This document shows positions 1-8,560 of a stretch of 33,218 nt of DNA, piece by piece; position 1 is the stretch's first letter; every line of letters begins with the position of its first letter. Source of the stretch: Exobacillus caeni (GTDB lineage: Bacteria; Bacillota; Bacilli; Bacillales; Guptibacillaceae). The notes beneath the pieces are model-generated. The model was not told the DNA's origin, did no database searches, and saw only the letters and a program-made list of their open reading frames with translations. Made by a program: the position numbers and the translations under genes. The DNA lies in NCBI RefSeq assembly GCF_005747095.1, contig NZ_SWLG01000029.1:1-33218 (forward strand), given 5' to 3'.

Positions 1-96
1 GGTAAGATCCCTTAAAGATGATGAGGTTGATAGGTCTGGGGTGGAAGTGTGGCAACACATGGAGCTGACAGATACTAATCGATCGAGGGCTTAACC
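1..96 (+). rRNA. 23S ribosomal RNA, 3' end (partial)
   Basis: This is the last ~96 nt of a 23S rRNA gene cut by the left edge of the window. It contains the highly conserved 3' segment GATACTAATCGATCGAGG and ends with CTTAACC, which in Bacillus pairs with the GGTTAAG at the 23S 5' end. The exact 3' end is inferred from that pairing. The 5S gene and a terminator follow, so this is the end of an rrn operon. In B. subtilis an rrn operon lies at the same place, immediately before csfB. Confidence 0.95.
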
Positions 97-272
97 AAAC
101 ACGAAAAGCGGAAGGAGCCGTTTAGGTCCGAGAGGCGTTGGAAGCCTTGCATGAGAGATGCTTTTTATCTCGCATGAAAGGGTGAAACGACCGAGGATCT
201 GGCTCCTGGAGCTGGACATGGACAGTCAGTCGTTATCTAGTTTTCAGGGAACAAACCCTGATAAATACATAG
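97..272 (+). other. 23S-5S internal transcribed spacer with processing hairpins
   Basis: No tRNA or ORF is visible in this 176-nt spacer. It is rich in pairing segments. GGAGCC near 115-120 can pair with GGCTCC near 202-207. Inside that, GCATGAGAGAT near 148-158 pairs with ATCTCGCATG near 167-176. Such stems are expected to guide rRNA precursor cleavage. The nuclease assignments (Mini-III for 23S, RNase M5 for 5S) are general Bacillus knowledge, not read from this sequence. Confidence 0.6.
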
Positions 273-388
<116 letters not shown>

Positions 389-399
389 CAATAAGGAAA

Positions 400-427
400 G
401 AACAGCTGAGGGAGCTGTTCTTTTTTT
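400..427 (+). terminator. rrn operon intrinsic terminator
   Basis: An 8-bp stem, GAACAGCT (400-407) with AGCTGTTC (413-420), is followed directly by seven T residues. It ends the 23S-5S transcript. The same hairpin is copied at 680-707 behind the truncated 5S copy. Confidence 0.9.
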
Positions 428-594
428 GTACGTGAAAAAGCCTTAAAGGAATTAGAAAAGCATCTTCGAATAGGAGGGTCGGGAGAAGCAAGGAGGTCGA
501 GGAAGCAAAGGGAGAGAGGCCCGGAGCAACTGATCGTTGTGAGGACCGAACGAGCGAAGCTGACGAAGAGATCCGCCGCTTATCTCGGCACGAC

Positions 595-671
595 GCCGAA
601 CACGGAAGTTAAGCTCGAGCGCCGATGGTAATTGGGGGATCTCCCCCTGTAAGAGTAGGACGTCGCCGGGC
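595..671 (+). pseudogene. 5'-truncated second copy of 5S rRNA
   Basis: From GCCGAACACGGAAG onward this segment repeats the complete 5S gene (its positions 311-388) almost exactly. The one difference in the body is CTTCAGC reduced to CGAGC, a 2-nt shortening. The first ~38 nt of 5S, including the 5' arm of the terminal helix, are missing. They are replaced by unrelated sequence (about 471-594) in which I recognise no gene. Without its 5' arm it cannot form the terminal helix of a 5S rRNA, so I call it a remnant. The terminator behind it is duplicated as well, which points to a partial duplication of the rrn operon end. Confidence 0.8.
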
Positions 672-679
672 GAAGGAAA

Positions 680-707
680 GAACAGCTGAGGGAGTTGTTC
701 TTTTTTT
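680..707 (+). terminator. Duplicated rrn-type terminator behind the 5S remnant
   Basis: Stem GAACAGCT (680-687) with AGTTGTTC (693-700), one G-U pair, then seven T. It is a near-identical copy of the terminator at 400-427 and still looks functional. Confidence 0.85.
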
Positions 708-718
708 GTATGGCAAAA

Positions 719-858
719 AATTATAGGTCATCTGATCCCTTATTTCGTCTAAAAGAGGGGTTGTGAAGATATTTGAGGACATCTGTTCCGCTATTAGCCC
801 CAATTCTTCTCATTTTAACAGTAAAATCAGCAAATAAAGGAACAGATGTCCTATAATT
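719..858. repeat. MITE-like inverted repeat, 140 bp
   Basis: Positions 719-745 and 832-858 are inverted repeats of 27 nt with 24 matches. A nested perfect 14-nt inverted repeat is present: AGGACATCTGTTCC at 776-789 against 839-852. There is no ORF inside. The structure suggests a small non-autonomous mobile element or a Bacillaceae intergenic repeat. The further 3' stretch to about 960 has no gene that I can support. Confidence 0.65.
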
Positions 859-1108
859 CTTAAAACTGCTCCAAAATACCAAAATAGCGAACCATATGAC
901 CTCTTTCCCTCATGAACCCTTTTCCCCCAACCCTGCCCTCACTCCAATCTGCCGTATTGACACGGAACCCATCTCCATCACGTTAAATCAAAGTGGAGAA
1001 AGATGCTTCGAGACAGACACAGGATAAAAGTAAACGCATACACTTAAAATAAGTTGAATTAAAGACACAATGAATAATTTTCAAAAAATGGGGCAATGCT
1101 TGTATCAT

Positions 1109-1115
1109 GGAGGTG
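1109..1115 (+). promoter_or_regulatory. Ribosome binding site that decides the csfB start
   Basis: GGAGGTG lies 8 nt before TTG at 1122 and overlaps the upstream in-frame ATG at 1107. That ATG has no ribosome binding site of its own. The site therefore selects the TTG start. Confidence 0.75.
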
Positions 1116-1121
1116 GGTACA

Positions 1122-1319
1122 TTGCATTCAGTTGCTGAAGAACGAACAGAGGAATTATGTATGATTTGTGACCACACGCAACCAAAAGGTATACACATTT
1201 GTACAAAGTTTATTTGTGAGGAATGTGAAAGAAAGTTAGTTACCACAGATACAAACGACATTCATTATCGGTATTATTTAAAGAAACTAAAACAATTAAA
1301 ATTAGATACCCTCTCTTAG
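1122..1319 (+). CDS. csfB: CsfB/Gin, anti-sigma-G factor
   Basis: Small zinc-binding protein that in Bacillus blocks sigma-G (and acts on sigma-E) so that late sporulation genes are not switched on too early or in the wrong compartment. With the TTG start it has 65 residues, close to the ~64 of B. subtilis Gin. Two CxxC pairs form the zinc site (LCMIC and FICEEC; Cys 13/16 and 32/35 from the TTG). They flank a conserved KGIH...TKFIC segment. An in-frame ATG at 1107 would add five residues but contains the ribosome binding site. The gene follows the rrn operon as in B. subtilis, but xpaC and yaaN, which come next there, are absent. It has its own terminator. I could not place a convincing sigma-F promoter, although that is the known regulator. 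Confidence 0.88.
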   Translation: MHSVAEERTEELCMICDHTQPKGIHICTKFICEECERKLVTTDTNDIHYRYYLKKLKQLKLDTLS

Positions 1320-1321
1320 GT

Positions 1322-1348
1322 AACAGGATGGAATGTCCTGTTTTTTGT
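1322..1348 (+). terminator. csfB intrinsic terminator
   Basis: AACAGGA (1322-1328) pairs with TCCTGTT (1336-1342) and is followed by a T-rich run. It separates csfB from yaaO. Confidence 0.85.
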
Positions 1349-1498
1349 TTGCCGTTATTTATGACGGAGACCAACTGTTTGTGCAAGATTACAAATGGTA
1401 TCTCCCTTCTCCAAAAGCAAAGAAAATGGTAAAATAAAAGGTACGTGAAAGCAATTTTTCACTATATTAAATAGATTAGTTAAAGAGGAAGAATAGAG

Positions 1499-2950
1499 AT
1501 GGACCAACAGCGCGCCCCGTTGTTTGAAGCATTGGTTAATTGGAGTGAAAGGAATCCGATTTCTTTCCACGTTCCAGGCCACAAAAACGGCGATTTGTTT
1601 GCGGATTTAGGAGACAAGCACTTTAAAGATATTTTGAAAATAGATGCAACAGAATTGAATGGACTTGATGATCTTCATGACCCCCGCGAAGTAATCGGGG
1701 AGGCCCAGAAACTAACGGCAGCTTACTACGGTGCTGAAAACAGCTATTTTCTTGTAGGAGGATCAACTGCAGGAAATTTAGCGATGATACTTGGAACCTG
1801 TAAAGAGGGAGACCACGTTTTAGTTCAGCGAAACAGCCATAAGTCTATCCTCAACGGACTTTTACTTGCTGGTGTGAAGCCTTATTTCTTGTCACCTGAA
1901 ATTGATCCGGTTGCGAAGGTGGCTACAGGTGTTGCTGACTCTACTGTGAAGCAAGCATTGTCTGTTGTTCCCGATGCAAAAGCTATCATTTTAACAAACC
2001 CAAATTATTATGGCATGACAGTAGAACTTGAAAATATTGTTCAATATGCTCATGCTAGAAATATTCCAGTATTGGTTGATGAAGCGCACGGAGCCCATTT
2101 TAGGGTAAGTTCATCCTTTCCTCTTTCTGCATTAGAAGTCGGGGCAGATGTTGTAGTACAATCTGCGCACAAAACGTTGCCAGCTATGACGATGGGTTCT
2201 TATCTGCATGTAAACAGCAACTTAATAGTTAAAAGTAGAATAGAGCGCTATTTAAGAATGCTTCAATCAAGCAGCCCTTCCTATCCGATTATGGCTTCAC
2301 TCGATCTGGCGCGTTATTACCTTGCCTCTTTAACAGAAGATAAAGTAAAGAAAATACTATCCAGCCTTTTTCAATTCAGAGAGGAAATAAAGGATATTCC
2401 TGGATTTCGGGTCATTGAACCGTCAGGCCCGGTTAAAAAGATCGATCCGTTAAAAATCACGATTCAGTGTAAAGATTTGCCAGGATATCAGTTGCAAAAA
2501 TTGCTGGAAAAGGAAAACATTTATATAGAAATGGCCGATCCGTTGAATGTATTATTGGTTTTACCATTAACGGACAATTCATTGCAGGAAGGACTTCTTG
2601 AAAAACTTAAAAAAATTACCCGGCAAAATCAGACTTCACATCAAGCAGTTGAGCGTTATAAAGATTATCCTGCTGGTTCGACAATAACAGAACTTGCTGC
2701 ATCATACAGGGAGCTTTCGACATGCGAGAAACAAGTAGTACCGATTTCTGCAGCAAAAGGGAAGATTGCCGGCCAGGCGATTGTTCCTTATCCGCCGGGA
2801 ATACCGCTTGTACTGGAAGGTGAACGTATAACAGGCCAACATTTAAAAGCTCTACAACATATTCTGTCTTCTGGTGGGAAGGTACAGGGCCTGGTTGGGG
2901 AAGGAAGAAAGCAAATAGAAATATATGTTATAAAGGAGACTGGGCAGTGA
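1499..2950 (+). CDS. yaaO: PLP-dependent Orn/Lys/Arg decarboxylase family protein YaaO
   Basis: Fold-type I PLP enzyme of the Orn/Lys/Arg decarboxylase family, 483 residues (B. subtilis YaaO is about 480). Visible landmarks are FHVPGHKNG near residue 23, the cofactor-binding VGGSTAGNL at 86-94, DEAHGAHF at 194-201 with the ring-stacking Asp194, and SAHKTLPAM with the probable Schiff-base Lys225. A smaller C-terminal domain follows. It is expected to be cytosolic. Substrate is uncertain: arginine decarboxylase in this family is SpeA, a paralogue, so lysine, arginine or something else is possible. It has an AG-rich ribosome binding site and a weak extended -10 (TGGTAAAAT near 1427). It overlaps tmk by 4 nt, so it heads a co-transcribed group with tmk, darA, holB, ricT and yabA. 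Confidence 0.88.
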   Translation: MDQQRAPLFEALVNWSERNPISFHVPGHKNGDLFADLGDKHFKDILKIDATELNGLDDLHDPREVIGEAQKLTAAYYGAENSYFLVGGSTAGNLAMILGTCKEGDHVLVQRNSHKSILNGLLLAGVKPYFLSPEIDPVAKVATGVADSTVKQALSVVPDAKAIILTNPNYYGMTVELENIVQYAHARNIPVLVDEAHGAHFRVSSSFPLSALEVGADVVVQSAHKTLPAMTMGSYLHVNSNLIVKSRIERYLRMLQSSSPSYPIMASLDLARYYLASLTEDKVKKILSSLFQFREEIKDIPGFRVIEPSGPVKKIDPLKITIQCKDLPGYQLQKLLEKENIYIEMADPLNVLLVLPLTDNSLQEGLLEKLKKITRQNQTSHQAVERYKDYPAGSTITELAASYRELSTCEKQVVPISAAKGKIAGQAIVPYPPGIPLVLEGERITGQHLKALQHILSSGGKVQGLVGEGRKQIEIYVIKETGQ

Positions 2951-3606
2951 AAGGATTATTTATCACCTTTGAAGGTCCCGATGGGGCTGGAAAAACAACA
3001 CAAATAAAAAAGCTTGCCGAATATTTGGAAAATAAAGGAATTCCTTACATTCATACGAGGGAACCCGGTGGTACACGAATCAGTGATAAAATCCGGTCAC
3101 TTATCCTTGATCCTGCAAATGAGGAAATGGTTAATGAAACAGAAGTACTTCTATATGCAGCCTCACGATCTCAGCATGTAAAAGAAAAAATCCTGCCTGC
3201 TTTGAACGAAGGGAAAATTGTTTTATGCGACCGGTTTGTTGATGCTTCCATCGCATATCAGGGATATGGACTCGGAATTTCTGTAGAGCAGGTTAAAGAA
3301 ATAAACCGATTTGCAACCGGAGGGCTTGCAGCAGACCGAAGCTATTTGATCGATCTCCCGGTAGAAGAAGGAAGAAACCGGATGGCTGCCCGCTATGAAA
3401 CTCAAACGAATGGACAGGGACTTGATCGAATAGAACAAAAACACGCTGATTATCATCAAACTGTTAGGCAAGCATTCCTTAAACTAGCTGAAGAAAACGC
3501 AAACCGAATTCAATTGATCAATGGAAACCGGAATGCAGAAATGATTTTTGAAGAGATAAAAGAGGATTTTGAGACCTTTTATATAAATACTTTTAACAAA
3601 GAATAA
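2947..3606 (+). CDS. tmk: Thymidylate kinase
   Basis: Phosphorylates dTMP to dTDP with ATP, in the cytosol, on the route to dTTP. The 219 residues contain the P-loop GPDGAGKTT (10-18), the substrate-contacting REPGGT (39-43), the DR motif at Asp95-Arg96 followed by SIAYQGYG, and a LID region near 150-160. Length is normal for bacterial Tmk. It starts with GTG, and GTGA overlaps the yaaO stop, which suggests translational coupling. The downstream neighbour of this group, holB, is also a replication gene. Confidence 0.96.
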   Translation: MKGLFITFEGPDGAGKTTQIKKLAEYLENKGIPYIHTREPGGTRISDKIRSLILDPANEEMVNETEVLLYAASRSQHVKEKILPALNEGKIVLCDRFVDASIAYQGYGLGISVEQVKEINRFATGGLAADRSYLIDLPVEEGRNRMAARYETQTNGQGLDRIEQKHADYHQTVRQAFLKLAEENANRIQLINGNRNAEMIFEEIKEDFETFYINTFNKE

Positions 3607-3630
3607 TAATGCAGCGGTTACCATTATTAA

Positions 3631-3981
<351 letters not shown>

Positions 3982-4012
3982 AAAATAACAGAACGTTAGT
4001 GAGTGATTCAAT

Positions 4013-5002
4013 ATGGCAAGCTGGAAGGAATTAAGGGAAAAACAGCCCAATGTCGTTAAGATGCTTACAAACAGCTTTGCAAAAGACAGGATTTCCCATG
4101 CTTACCTATTTGAAGGTGGTGCCGGCACAGGGAAGAAAGAGGCAGCAATCCAGCTGGCTAAAACTTATTTTTGCCAGCATACTGATGGAATAGAGCCCTG
4201 CCTCACATGCAAGGATTGCAAGAGGATCGATTCCCGTAATCATCCTGATGTATTCTTTGTAGAGCCGGATGGACAATCCATTAAAATACAACAGATTCGT
4301 CAGCTTCAAAAGGAATTTTCTTATTTAGGCTTAGAATCAAAGAAAAAAGTATATATTCTCGAGCATGCTGATCGAATGACGAACCAGGCGGCAAACAGCC
4401 TTCTGAAATTTTTGGAAGAGCCGGGAAAGATGACGATCGCCGTATTGTTAACCGAGCAAGTTCAGCACATTCTGTCCACTATCTATTCCCGTTGCCAGGT
4501 TCTTTCATTTAGACCTCTGTCCTCTATGAACCTATTGGAACGATTAAAAGAACAGAATGTCGAGAACCGCCTTGCAAGGCTGGCTTCGGCATTGACAAAT
4601 GATATGACAGAAGCGCTTGAATTGTCGGAGAGTGAGTGGTTTGCACAAGCTCGTTCGATAGTGTTACAATTGACTGAAGAGCTTAAAGATAGGCCACATC
4701 AGGCCTTGATTTCTATACATGATAAATGGCTTTCACATTTTAAAGAAAAAGATCAAATTGACCTTGGCCTTAATCTTTTATTGTTTTGGTATAAGGATTT
4801 ATTATTAACGCAAATACAGGATGAGCAAAACATTGTTTATCTTGATCAAAGAGATATATTAGAACGTTATGCCCTTCAACTTACTAAGAAACGAATCAGT
4901 GATAACATGTTGGCGATCCTTGAAGCCAAAAGACGTCTGGCTGCTAATACGAATCCTCAGTTTGTGATGGAGAAATTAGTGCTCAGATTACGGGAGGGGT
5001 AA
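4013..5002 (+). CDS. holB: DNA polymerase III delta' subunit
   Basis: Part of the clamp-loader complex that places the DnaN sliding clamp on DNA. The 329 residues start with an AAA+ domain with the P-loop GGAGTGKK (35-42). It is followed by a zinc module, Cys54, Cys63, Cys66 and Cys69, in the family spacing C-x8-C-x2-C-x2-C. The sensor motif YSRCQ is near residue 160. The length is normal. It sits 31 nt after darA and ends only 6 nt before the ricT start codon. Confidence 0.95.
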   Translation: MASWKELREKQPNVVKMLTNSFAKDRISHAYLFEGGAGTGKKEAAIQLAKTYFCQHTDGIEPCLTCKDCKRIDSRNHPDVFFVEPDGQSIKIQQIRQLQKEFSYLGLESKKKVYILEHADRMTNQAANSLLKFLEEPGKMTIAVLLTEQVQHILSTIYSRCQVLSFRPLSSMNLLERLKEQNVENRLARLASALTNDMTEALELSESEWFAQARSIVLQLTEELKDRPHQALISIHDKWLSHFKEKDQIDLGLNLLLFWYKDLLLTQIQDEQNIVYLDQRDILERYALQLTKKRISDNMLAILEAKRRLAANTNPQFVMEKLVLRLREG

Positions 5003-5008
5003 TTTTTT

Positions 5009-5836
5009 GTGTATGAGGTAGTGGGAGTCCGCTTTAAAAAAGCGGGTAAAATATATTATTTTGATCCAAACGGTATAGATATACCAGAAAACGATTTTGT
5101 GATTGTTGAAACTGCAAGAGGAATTGAGTATGGCAAAGTTGTCATCGGTAAAAAACAGGTTGATGAGAATGATGTTGTACTGCCTTTAAAAAAAGTTATT
5201 CGACTGGCGGATGAAAAAGACCGCTTAACGGTCGAAGATAATAAACAGGCTGCGATTGAAGCTTTTGATGTTTGCCTGAAAAAAATAGAAGAGTACAAGC
5301 TTGAGATGAAACTGGTGGATGTAGAATATACATTCGACCGAAATAAAGTAATCTTTTACTTTACTGCCGATGGAAGGGTTGATTTCCGCGAGCTTGTTAA
5401 GGGATTAGCTGCTATCTTCAGAACAAGGATCGAACTCCGCCAAATCGGTGTCAGGGATGAAGCGAAAATGCTTGGAGGTATAGGTCCCTGCGGTAGAATG
5501 CTCTGTTGCTCTACGTGGCTTGGCGACTTTGAACCGGTTTCGATTAAAATGGCAAAAGACCAGAACCTTTCTTTAAATCCCGCAAAGATTTCAGGTCTAT
5601 GCGGACGTTTGATGTGCTGTCTAAAGTATGAAAACGACGCATACGAAACAGGGAAAAAGGAATTGCCTGATATCGGGCAAATAATTGAAACAGGACAGGG
5701 AAAAGGTAAGGTAGTAGGGTTAAATATTCTCGAGCGATTAATCCAGGTAGAGCTTCAAGAGCTGCAACGTGTTGTAGAATATACATTAGATGAATTGATA
5801 AAAGAGGGAGCAGTCTCAACACAAGCCACAGATTGA
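5009..5836 (+). CDS. ricT: RicT (YaaT), PSP1-domain subunit of the RicAFT complex
   Basis: RicT forms a complex with RicA (YmcA) and RicF (YlbF). In B. subtilis it carries Fe-S clusters, promotes Spo0A activation, competence and biofilm formation, and assists RNase Y in mRNA maturation. The 275 residues are very close to B. subtilis YaaT. The six cluster cysteines are present: Cys161, Cys166 and Cys167 in GPCGRMLCC, and Cys198, Cys203 and Cys204 in CGRLMCC. The PSP1 domain covers roughly 60-145. It starts with GTG, with GGAGGGGT 8 nt upstream overlapping the end of holB. RicA and RicF are not in the window. Confidence 0.95.
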   Translation: MYEVVGVRFKKAGKIYYFDPNGIDIPENDFVIVETARGIEYGKVVIGKKQVDENDVVLPLKKVIRLADEKDRLTVEDNKQAAIEAFDVCLKKIEEYKLEMKLVDVEYTFDRNKVIFYFTADGRVDFRELVKGLAAIFRTRIELRQIGVRDEAKMLGGIGPCGRMLCCSTWLGDFEPVSIKMAKDQNLSLNPAKISGLCGRLMCCLKYENDAYETGKKELPDIGQIIETGQGKGKVVGLNILERLIQVELQELQRVVEYTLDELIKEGAVSTQATD

Positions 5837-5851
5837 TGAGGTGGAACGTAA

Positions 5852-6199
5852 GTGAAGAAGCAAGAAATCTTTTCGCGAGTAAGTTCAATGGAAGAACAAA
5901 TTGGTGATTTATATAAACAACTCGGCGAATTAAAAGGACAGCTTGCGGAGTTGTTAGAAGAAAACCATCATCTTGAAGTAGAAAACCATCATTTAAGACA
6001 ACGATTAGATCGGTCTTCTGCTCCGCCGAAACAATCTGGAGATAAAACTCAGGATCGTATAAAGCCGGAAATCGGTGAAGGGTATGACAATCTTGCTCGG
6101 CTTTATCAAGAAGGCTTTCACATCTGTAATCTGCACTATGGCAGTATTCGGAAAGAAGGCGATTGCTTGTTTTGTCTCTCTTTCTTAAATAAAAAATAA
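5852..6199 (+). CDS. yabA: YabA, replication initiation control protein
   Basis: YabA restrains initiation by binding DnaA and the clamp DnaN. The 115 residues show an N-terminal coiled coil (about 10-55, with leucine heptads and many E/K) that mediates tetramer formation, a linker, and a C-terminal zinc module with Cys92, His95, Cys105 and Cys108 (HICNLH ... DCLFC). It starts with GTG, with GAGGTGG upstream, 15 nt after ricT, so it is the last gene of the yaaO-yabA group. A terminator follows at once. Confidence 0.95.
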   Translation: MKKQEIFSRVSSMEEQIGDLYKQLGELKGQLAELLEENHHLEVENHHLRQRLDRSSAPPKQSGDKTQDRIKPEIGEGYDNLARLYQEGFHICNLHYGSIRKEGDCLFCLSFLNKK

Positions 6200-6204
6200 T
6201 TTCA

Positions 6205-6234
6205 AGTCTTTCCTATAGGGAAGACTATTTTTTT
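6205..6234 (+). terminator. Intrinsic terminator of the yaaO-yabA group
   Basis: AGTCTTTCC (6205-6213), a TATA loop and GGGAAGACT (6218-6226), one G-U pair, then A and seven T. Confidence 0.85.
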
Positions 6235-6306
6235 ATACTGTACTGTTTTAAACGGCCTGGATTAAGATGGGTGTTTTTTCTTAGATTGCCTGGAAAGAGG
6301 TTTGGT

Positions 6307-7044
6307 ATGGAGTTATTTAACAACGAAAGAGTAGATCATATTTTACAAAGGAAAGTTATTCAAAGCTCTGAAGTTTTTTCTTTTTCATTGGATGCAGTGA
6401 TGCTCGGGCAGTTTGTGTGGCTTCCAATCCAAAAAGGAAGGGTGATCGACCTGTGTTCAGGAAACGGGGTTATACCATTGATTCTTTCCACTAGAAGCAA
6501 TGCATCAATCGATGGGATAGAAATTCAGGAACGCCTCTTTGACATGGCTAAACGAAGTGTTAGCTTTAATAAGCAAGAAGAGCAGATAAAGCTTTATCAT
6601 AGCGATATTAATGATTTGCCGGAGGAAGTATTACAAAATATAGGAAGATATGATGTGGTAACGTGTAACCCTCCCTATTTTAAAACAACAAAAAAGCGCG
6701 AGCAAAATTTGAATGAACATTATACGATTGCAAGGCATGAAATTTATTGTACATTAGATGATGTTATCCGAGTCTCAAGTAGGTTGGTAAAAAGCAGCGG
6801 GAAAGTGGCGATCGTTCACCGGCCAAACCGCCTGATTGAATTGATGGACTCGATGAGAAAATACCTTCTTGAGCCGAAAAGGATGCAGCTGGTTTATCCA
6901 AAAGAAGGGGCAGAAGCAAACATGGTACTGGTGGAAGCGATTAAAGGTGGTAAACCAGACCTCAGGATATTGCCTCCATTCTTTGTCTATAATCAAAAAA
7001 ATGAGTTTACGAAAGAGATGAAGAAGCTTTATGGACTCGAATAA
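6307..7044 (+). CDS. yabB: YabB, TrmN6-like adenine-N6 methyltransferase
   Basis: SAM-dependent methyltransferase of the TrmN6 family, expected to methylate adenine 37 of tRNA1(Val); this substrate is inferred from the family. The 245 residues include the SAM motif [13 protein letters not shown] (46-58), the acidic IEIQERL after strand 2 and the catalytic NPPY (121-124) typical of N6-adenine enzymes. I chose ATG 6307 because AAAGAGG lies upstream and the N-terminus then matches B. subtilis YabB; an in-frame start at 6271 would add 12 residues without a ribosome binding site. The gene overlaps yazA by 14 nt, so yabB-yazA-rsmI are one unit. Confidence 0.9.
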   Translation: MELFNNERVDHILQRKVIQSSEVFSFSLDAVMLGQFVWLPIQKGRVIDLCSGNGVIPLILSTRSNASIDGIEIQERLFDMAKRSVSFNKQEEQIKLYHSDINDLPEEVLQNIGRYDVVTCNPPYFKTTKKREQNLNEHYTIARHEIYCTLDDVIRVSSRLVKSSGKVAIVHRPNRLIELMDSMRKYLLEPKRMQLVYPKEGAEANMVLVEAIKGGKPDLRILPPFFVYNQKNEFTKEMKKLYGLE

Positions 7045-7321
7045 CCATTATGTATATATGCTCGAATGTGCAGACGGGACTTATTATACCGGTTATACTA
7101 ATCAGCTTGAAAAACGGTTAAGCCTGCATCAAAGAGGCAAAGGAGCAAAATATACACGGGGACGGTCACCGGTAGAACTCGTATACAAAAATGCATTCCG
7201 TTCCAAAGGGGAAGCCTTAAAAGAAGAATATCGAATTAAACAACTAACAAGAAAACAAAAAGAACAACTGATCAGGGAGGGTAATAACGCTTATGAAGAC
7301 GCAACAGAGTTATCAGAATGA
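7031..7321 (+). CDS. yazA: YazA, GIY-YIG nuclease superfamily protein
   Basis: Small GIY-YIG domain protein of 96 residues (UPF0213/YhbQ type). The two signature strands appear as YVYMLEC (7-13) and YYTGYT (18-23). The conserved glutamate segment [10 protein letters not shown] is near 58-67. Isolated GIY-YIG proteins of this kind are thought to be DNA nucleases, but the role in Bacillus is not established. It overlaps yabB by 14 nt and rsmI by 29 nt, so translation is probably coupled between two RNA-modification genes. Confidence 0.88.
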   Translation: MDSNNHYVYMLECADGTYYTGYTNQLEKRLSLHQRGKGAKYTRGRSPVELVYKNAFRSKGEALKEEYRIKQLTRKQKEQLIREGNNAYEDATELSE

Positions 7322-8165
7322 GCATTCAGGCAGGCTGTTCCTTGTTCCAACTCCCATAGGGAACTTAGAAGACATGACTTTTCGAGCGATCCGAACCTTA
7401 AAAGAAGCAGATCTTATCGCTGCGGAGGATACGAGGCAGACGAAGAAACTTACAAACCATTTTGAAATCGAAACGCCTTTAACAAGCTACCATGAACATA
7501 ATAAGGAACAGAGCGGCAACAAGCTAATCGCTCATTTAAAAGAAGGTAAAACAGTTGCGCTTGTAAGTGATGCAGGTATGCCTGCTATATCTGATCCGGG
7601 ATTCGAGCTTGTAACAGAATGTATTGAACAGGACATACCGGTCATTCCTCTCCCTGGACCAAACGCAGCGCTTACATCTCTTATCGCTTCAGGGCTTCCG
7701 ACTAATCATTTTTATTACTTCGGCTTTCTCTCGAGGCAGAAAAAGGGACGTAAACAAGAATTGGAATCGATCAGGGGAATTACTTCGCCAATTATTTTTT
7801 ACGAAGCTCCTCACCGTCTAAAAGAAACATTAAAAGCGATCAAAGAGGTTTACGGCAATCGGAAGATCTCGATCAGCAGAGAGTTAACGAAACGTTATGA
7901 AGAGTTTTTACGGGGATCTGTTGAGGAAGCGATTAAGTGGAGCGAAGAAAACGAATTGCGTGGGGAATTTTGCTTCGTGCTGCAGGGGGCTCAGGCCAGT
8001 GAAATAGAAGAAACTGTATGGTGGGCAGATTTATCCGTCCTTGAACATATTAATTATTACATGGATAAAGAAGGGCTATCGAGTAAAGAAGCGATAAAGA
8101 ATGTTGCTAAAGAACGAGGATTACCAAAAAGAGAAGTATACAGTGAATATCATATCGATGGATAA
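7293..8165 (+). CDS. rsmI: RsmI, 16S rRNA ribose methyltransferase (C1402)
   Basis: Tetrapyrrole-methylase-fold enzyme that adds the 2'-O-methyl group to C1402 in the decoding centre of 16S rRNA. The 290 residues contain the start of the fold, LVPTPIGNLEDMTFRA (17-32), AAEDTRQT, SDAGMPAISDPG, PGPNAALTSLIASGLP and ISRELTKRYEE, all typical of RsmI (old name YraL/YabC). The length is normal. ATG 7293 is preceded by GGGAGG at a long 12-nt distance, within the yazA reading frame. The gene ends the unit; abrB converges from the right. Confidence 0.95.
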   Translation: MKTQQSYQNEHSGRLFLVPTPIGNLEDMTFRAIRTLKEADLIAAEDTRQTKKLTNHFEIETPLTSYHEHNKEQSGNKLIAHLKEGKTVALVSDAGMPAISDPGFELVTECIEQDIPVIPLPGPNAALTSLIASGLPTNHFYYFGFLSRQKKGRKQELESIRGITSPIIFYEAPHRLKETLKAIKEVYGNRKISISRELTKRYEEFLRGSVEEAIKWSEENELRGEFCFVLQGAQASEIEETVWWADLSVLEHINYYMDKEGLSSKEAIKNVAKERGLPKREVYSEYHIDG

Positions 8166-8192
8166 AGAAAACTGTAAATATTCTTATCCGGC

Positions 8193-8222
8193 AAAAAAAC
8201 CCCTTGCTGTTAAAGCAAGGGG
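8193..8222 (-). terminator. abrB intrinsic terminator
   Basis: CCCCTTGCT (8200-8208) pairs with AGCAAGGGG (8214-8222). Seven A precede the stem on the plus strand, so on the minus strand the hairpin is followed by seven T. The plus side lacks a T run, so rsmI readthrough may only be weakly stopped. Confidence 0.88.
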
Positions 8223-8236
8223 TCCAGATTTACGAA

Positions 8237-8515
8237 TTACTTATCAAGTTGTTGTTTAAGCTCAGTTAGAACCTGCAAAGCCCCTTCTTTGCTAAGGATG
8301 ATTTTACCGTCTCCAATAGAGATGTTGTTGTCGGAGACTTCTCCAGTCACCTGGCATGTCATGTTAGGTTTGTACTTTTTCAAGACAATACGGTCATCAT
8401 CAACATAAATTTCCAATGCATCCTTCTCCGCAATCCCCAATGTGCGGCGAAGTTCAATTGGAATTACGACCCGCCCTAATTCATCAACTTTACGAACAAT
8501 TCCAGTAGATTTCAT
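8237..8515 (-). CDS. abrB: AbrB, transition-state regulator
   Basis: DNA-binding global repressor of stationary-phase and sporulation genes during exponential growth; one classic target is spoVG, also in this window. The 92 residues start with the swapped-hairpin DNA-binding domain (MKSTGIVRKVDELGRVVIP ... LKKYKP, 1-51), nearly identical to B. subtilis AbrB, and a more variable C-terminal multimerisation region. It is about 2-4 residues shorter at the C-terminus. It is distinct from the related SpoVT, which has an added GAF-like domain. It is the only minus-strand gene here, convergent with rsmI and divergent from metG. A sigma-A promoter and Spo0A boxes lie upstream. Confidence 0.95.
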   Translation of the reverse strand: MKSTGIVRKVDELGRVVIPIELRRTLGIAEKDALEIYVDDDRIVLKKYKPNMTCQVTGEVSDNNISIGDGKIILSKEGALQVLTELKQQLDK

Positions 8516-8560
8516 TTAGTTTCTCCCCTATTCGCTATAATAGTGTATAAAACGCCATTA

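Noticed and set aside
389-600. tRNA genes after the 5S gene
   Set aside because: No tRNA-like cloverleaf or GGTTCGAATCC-type T-arm could be found before the terminator or in the block behind it.
983-1261. Minus-strand frame of 92 codons opposite csfB
   Set aside because: csfB is clearly the real gene (zinc motifs, synteny); the antisense frame has no family resemblance or start signal.
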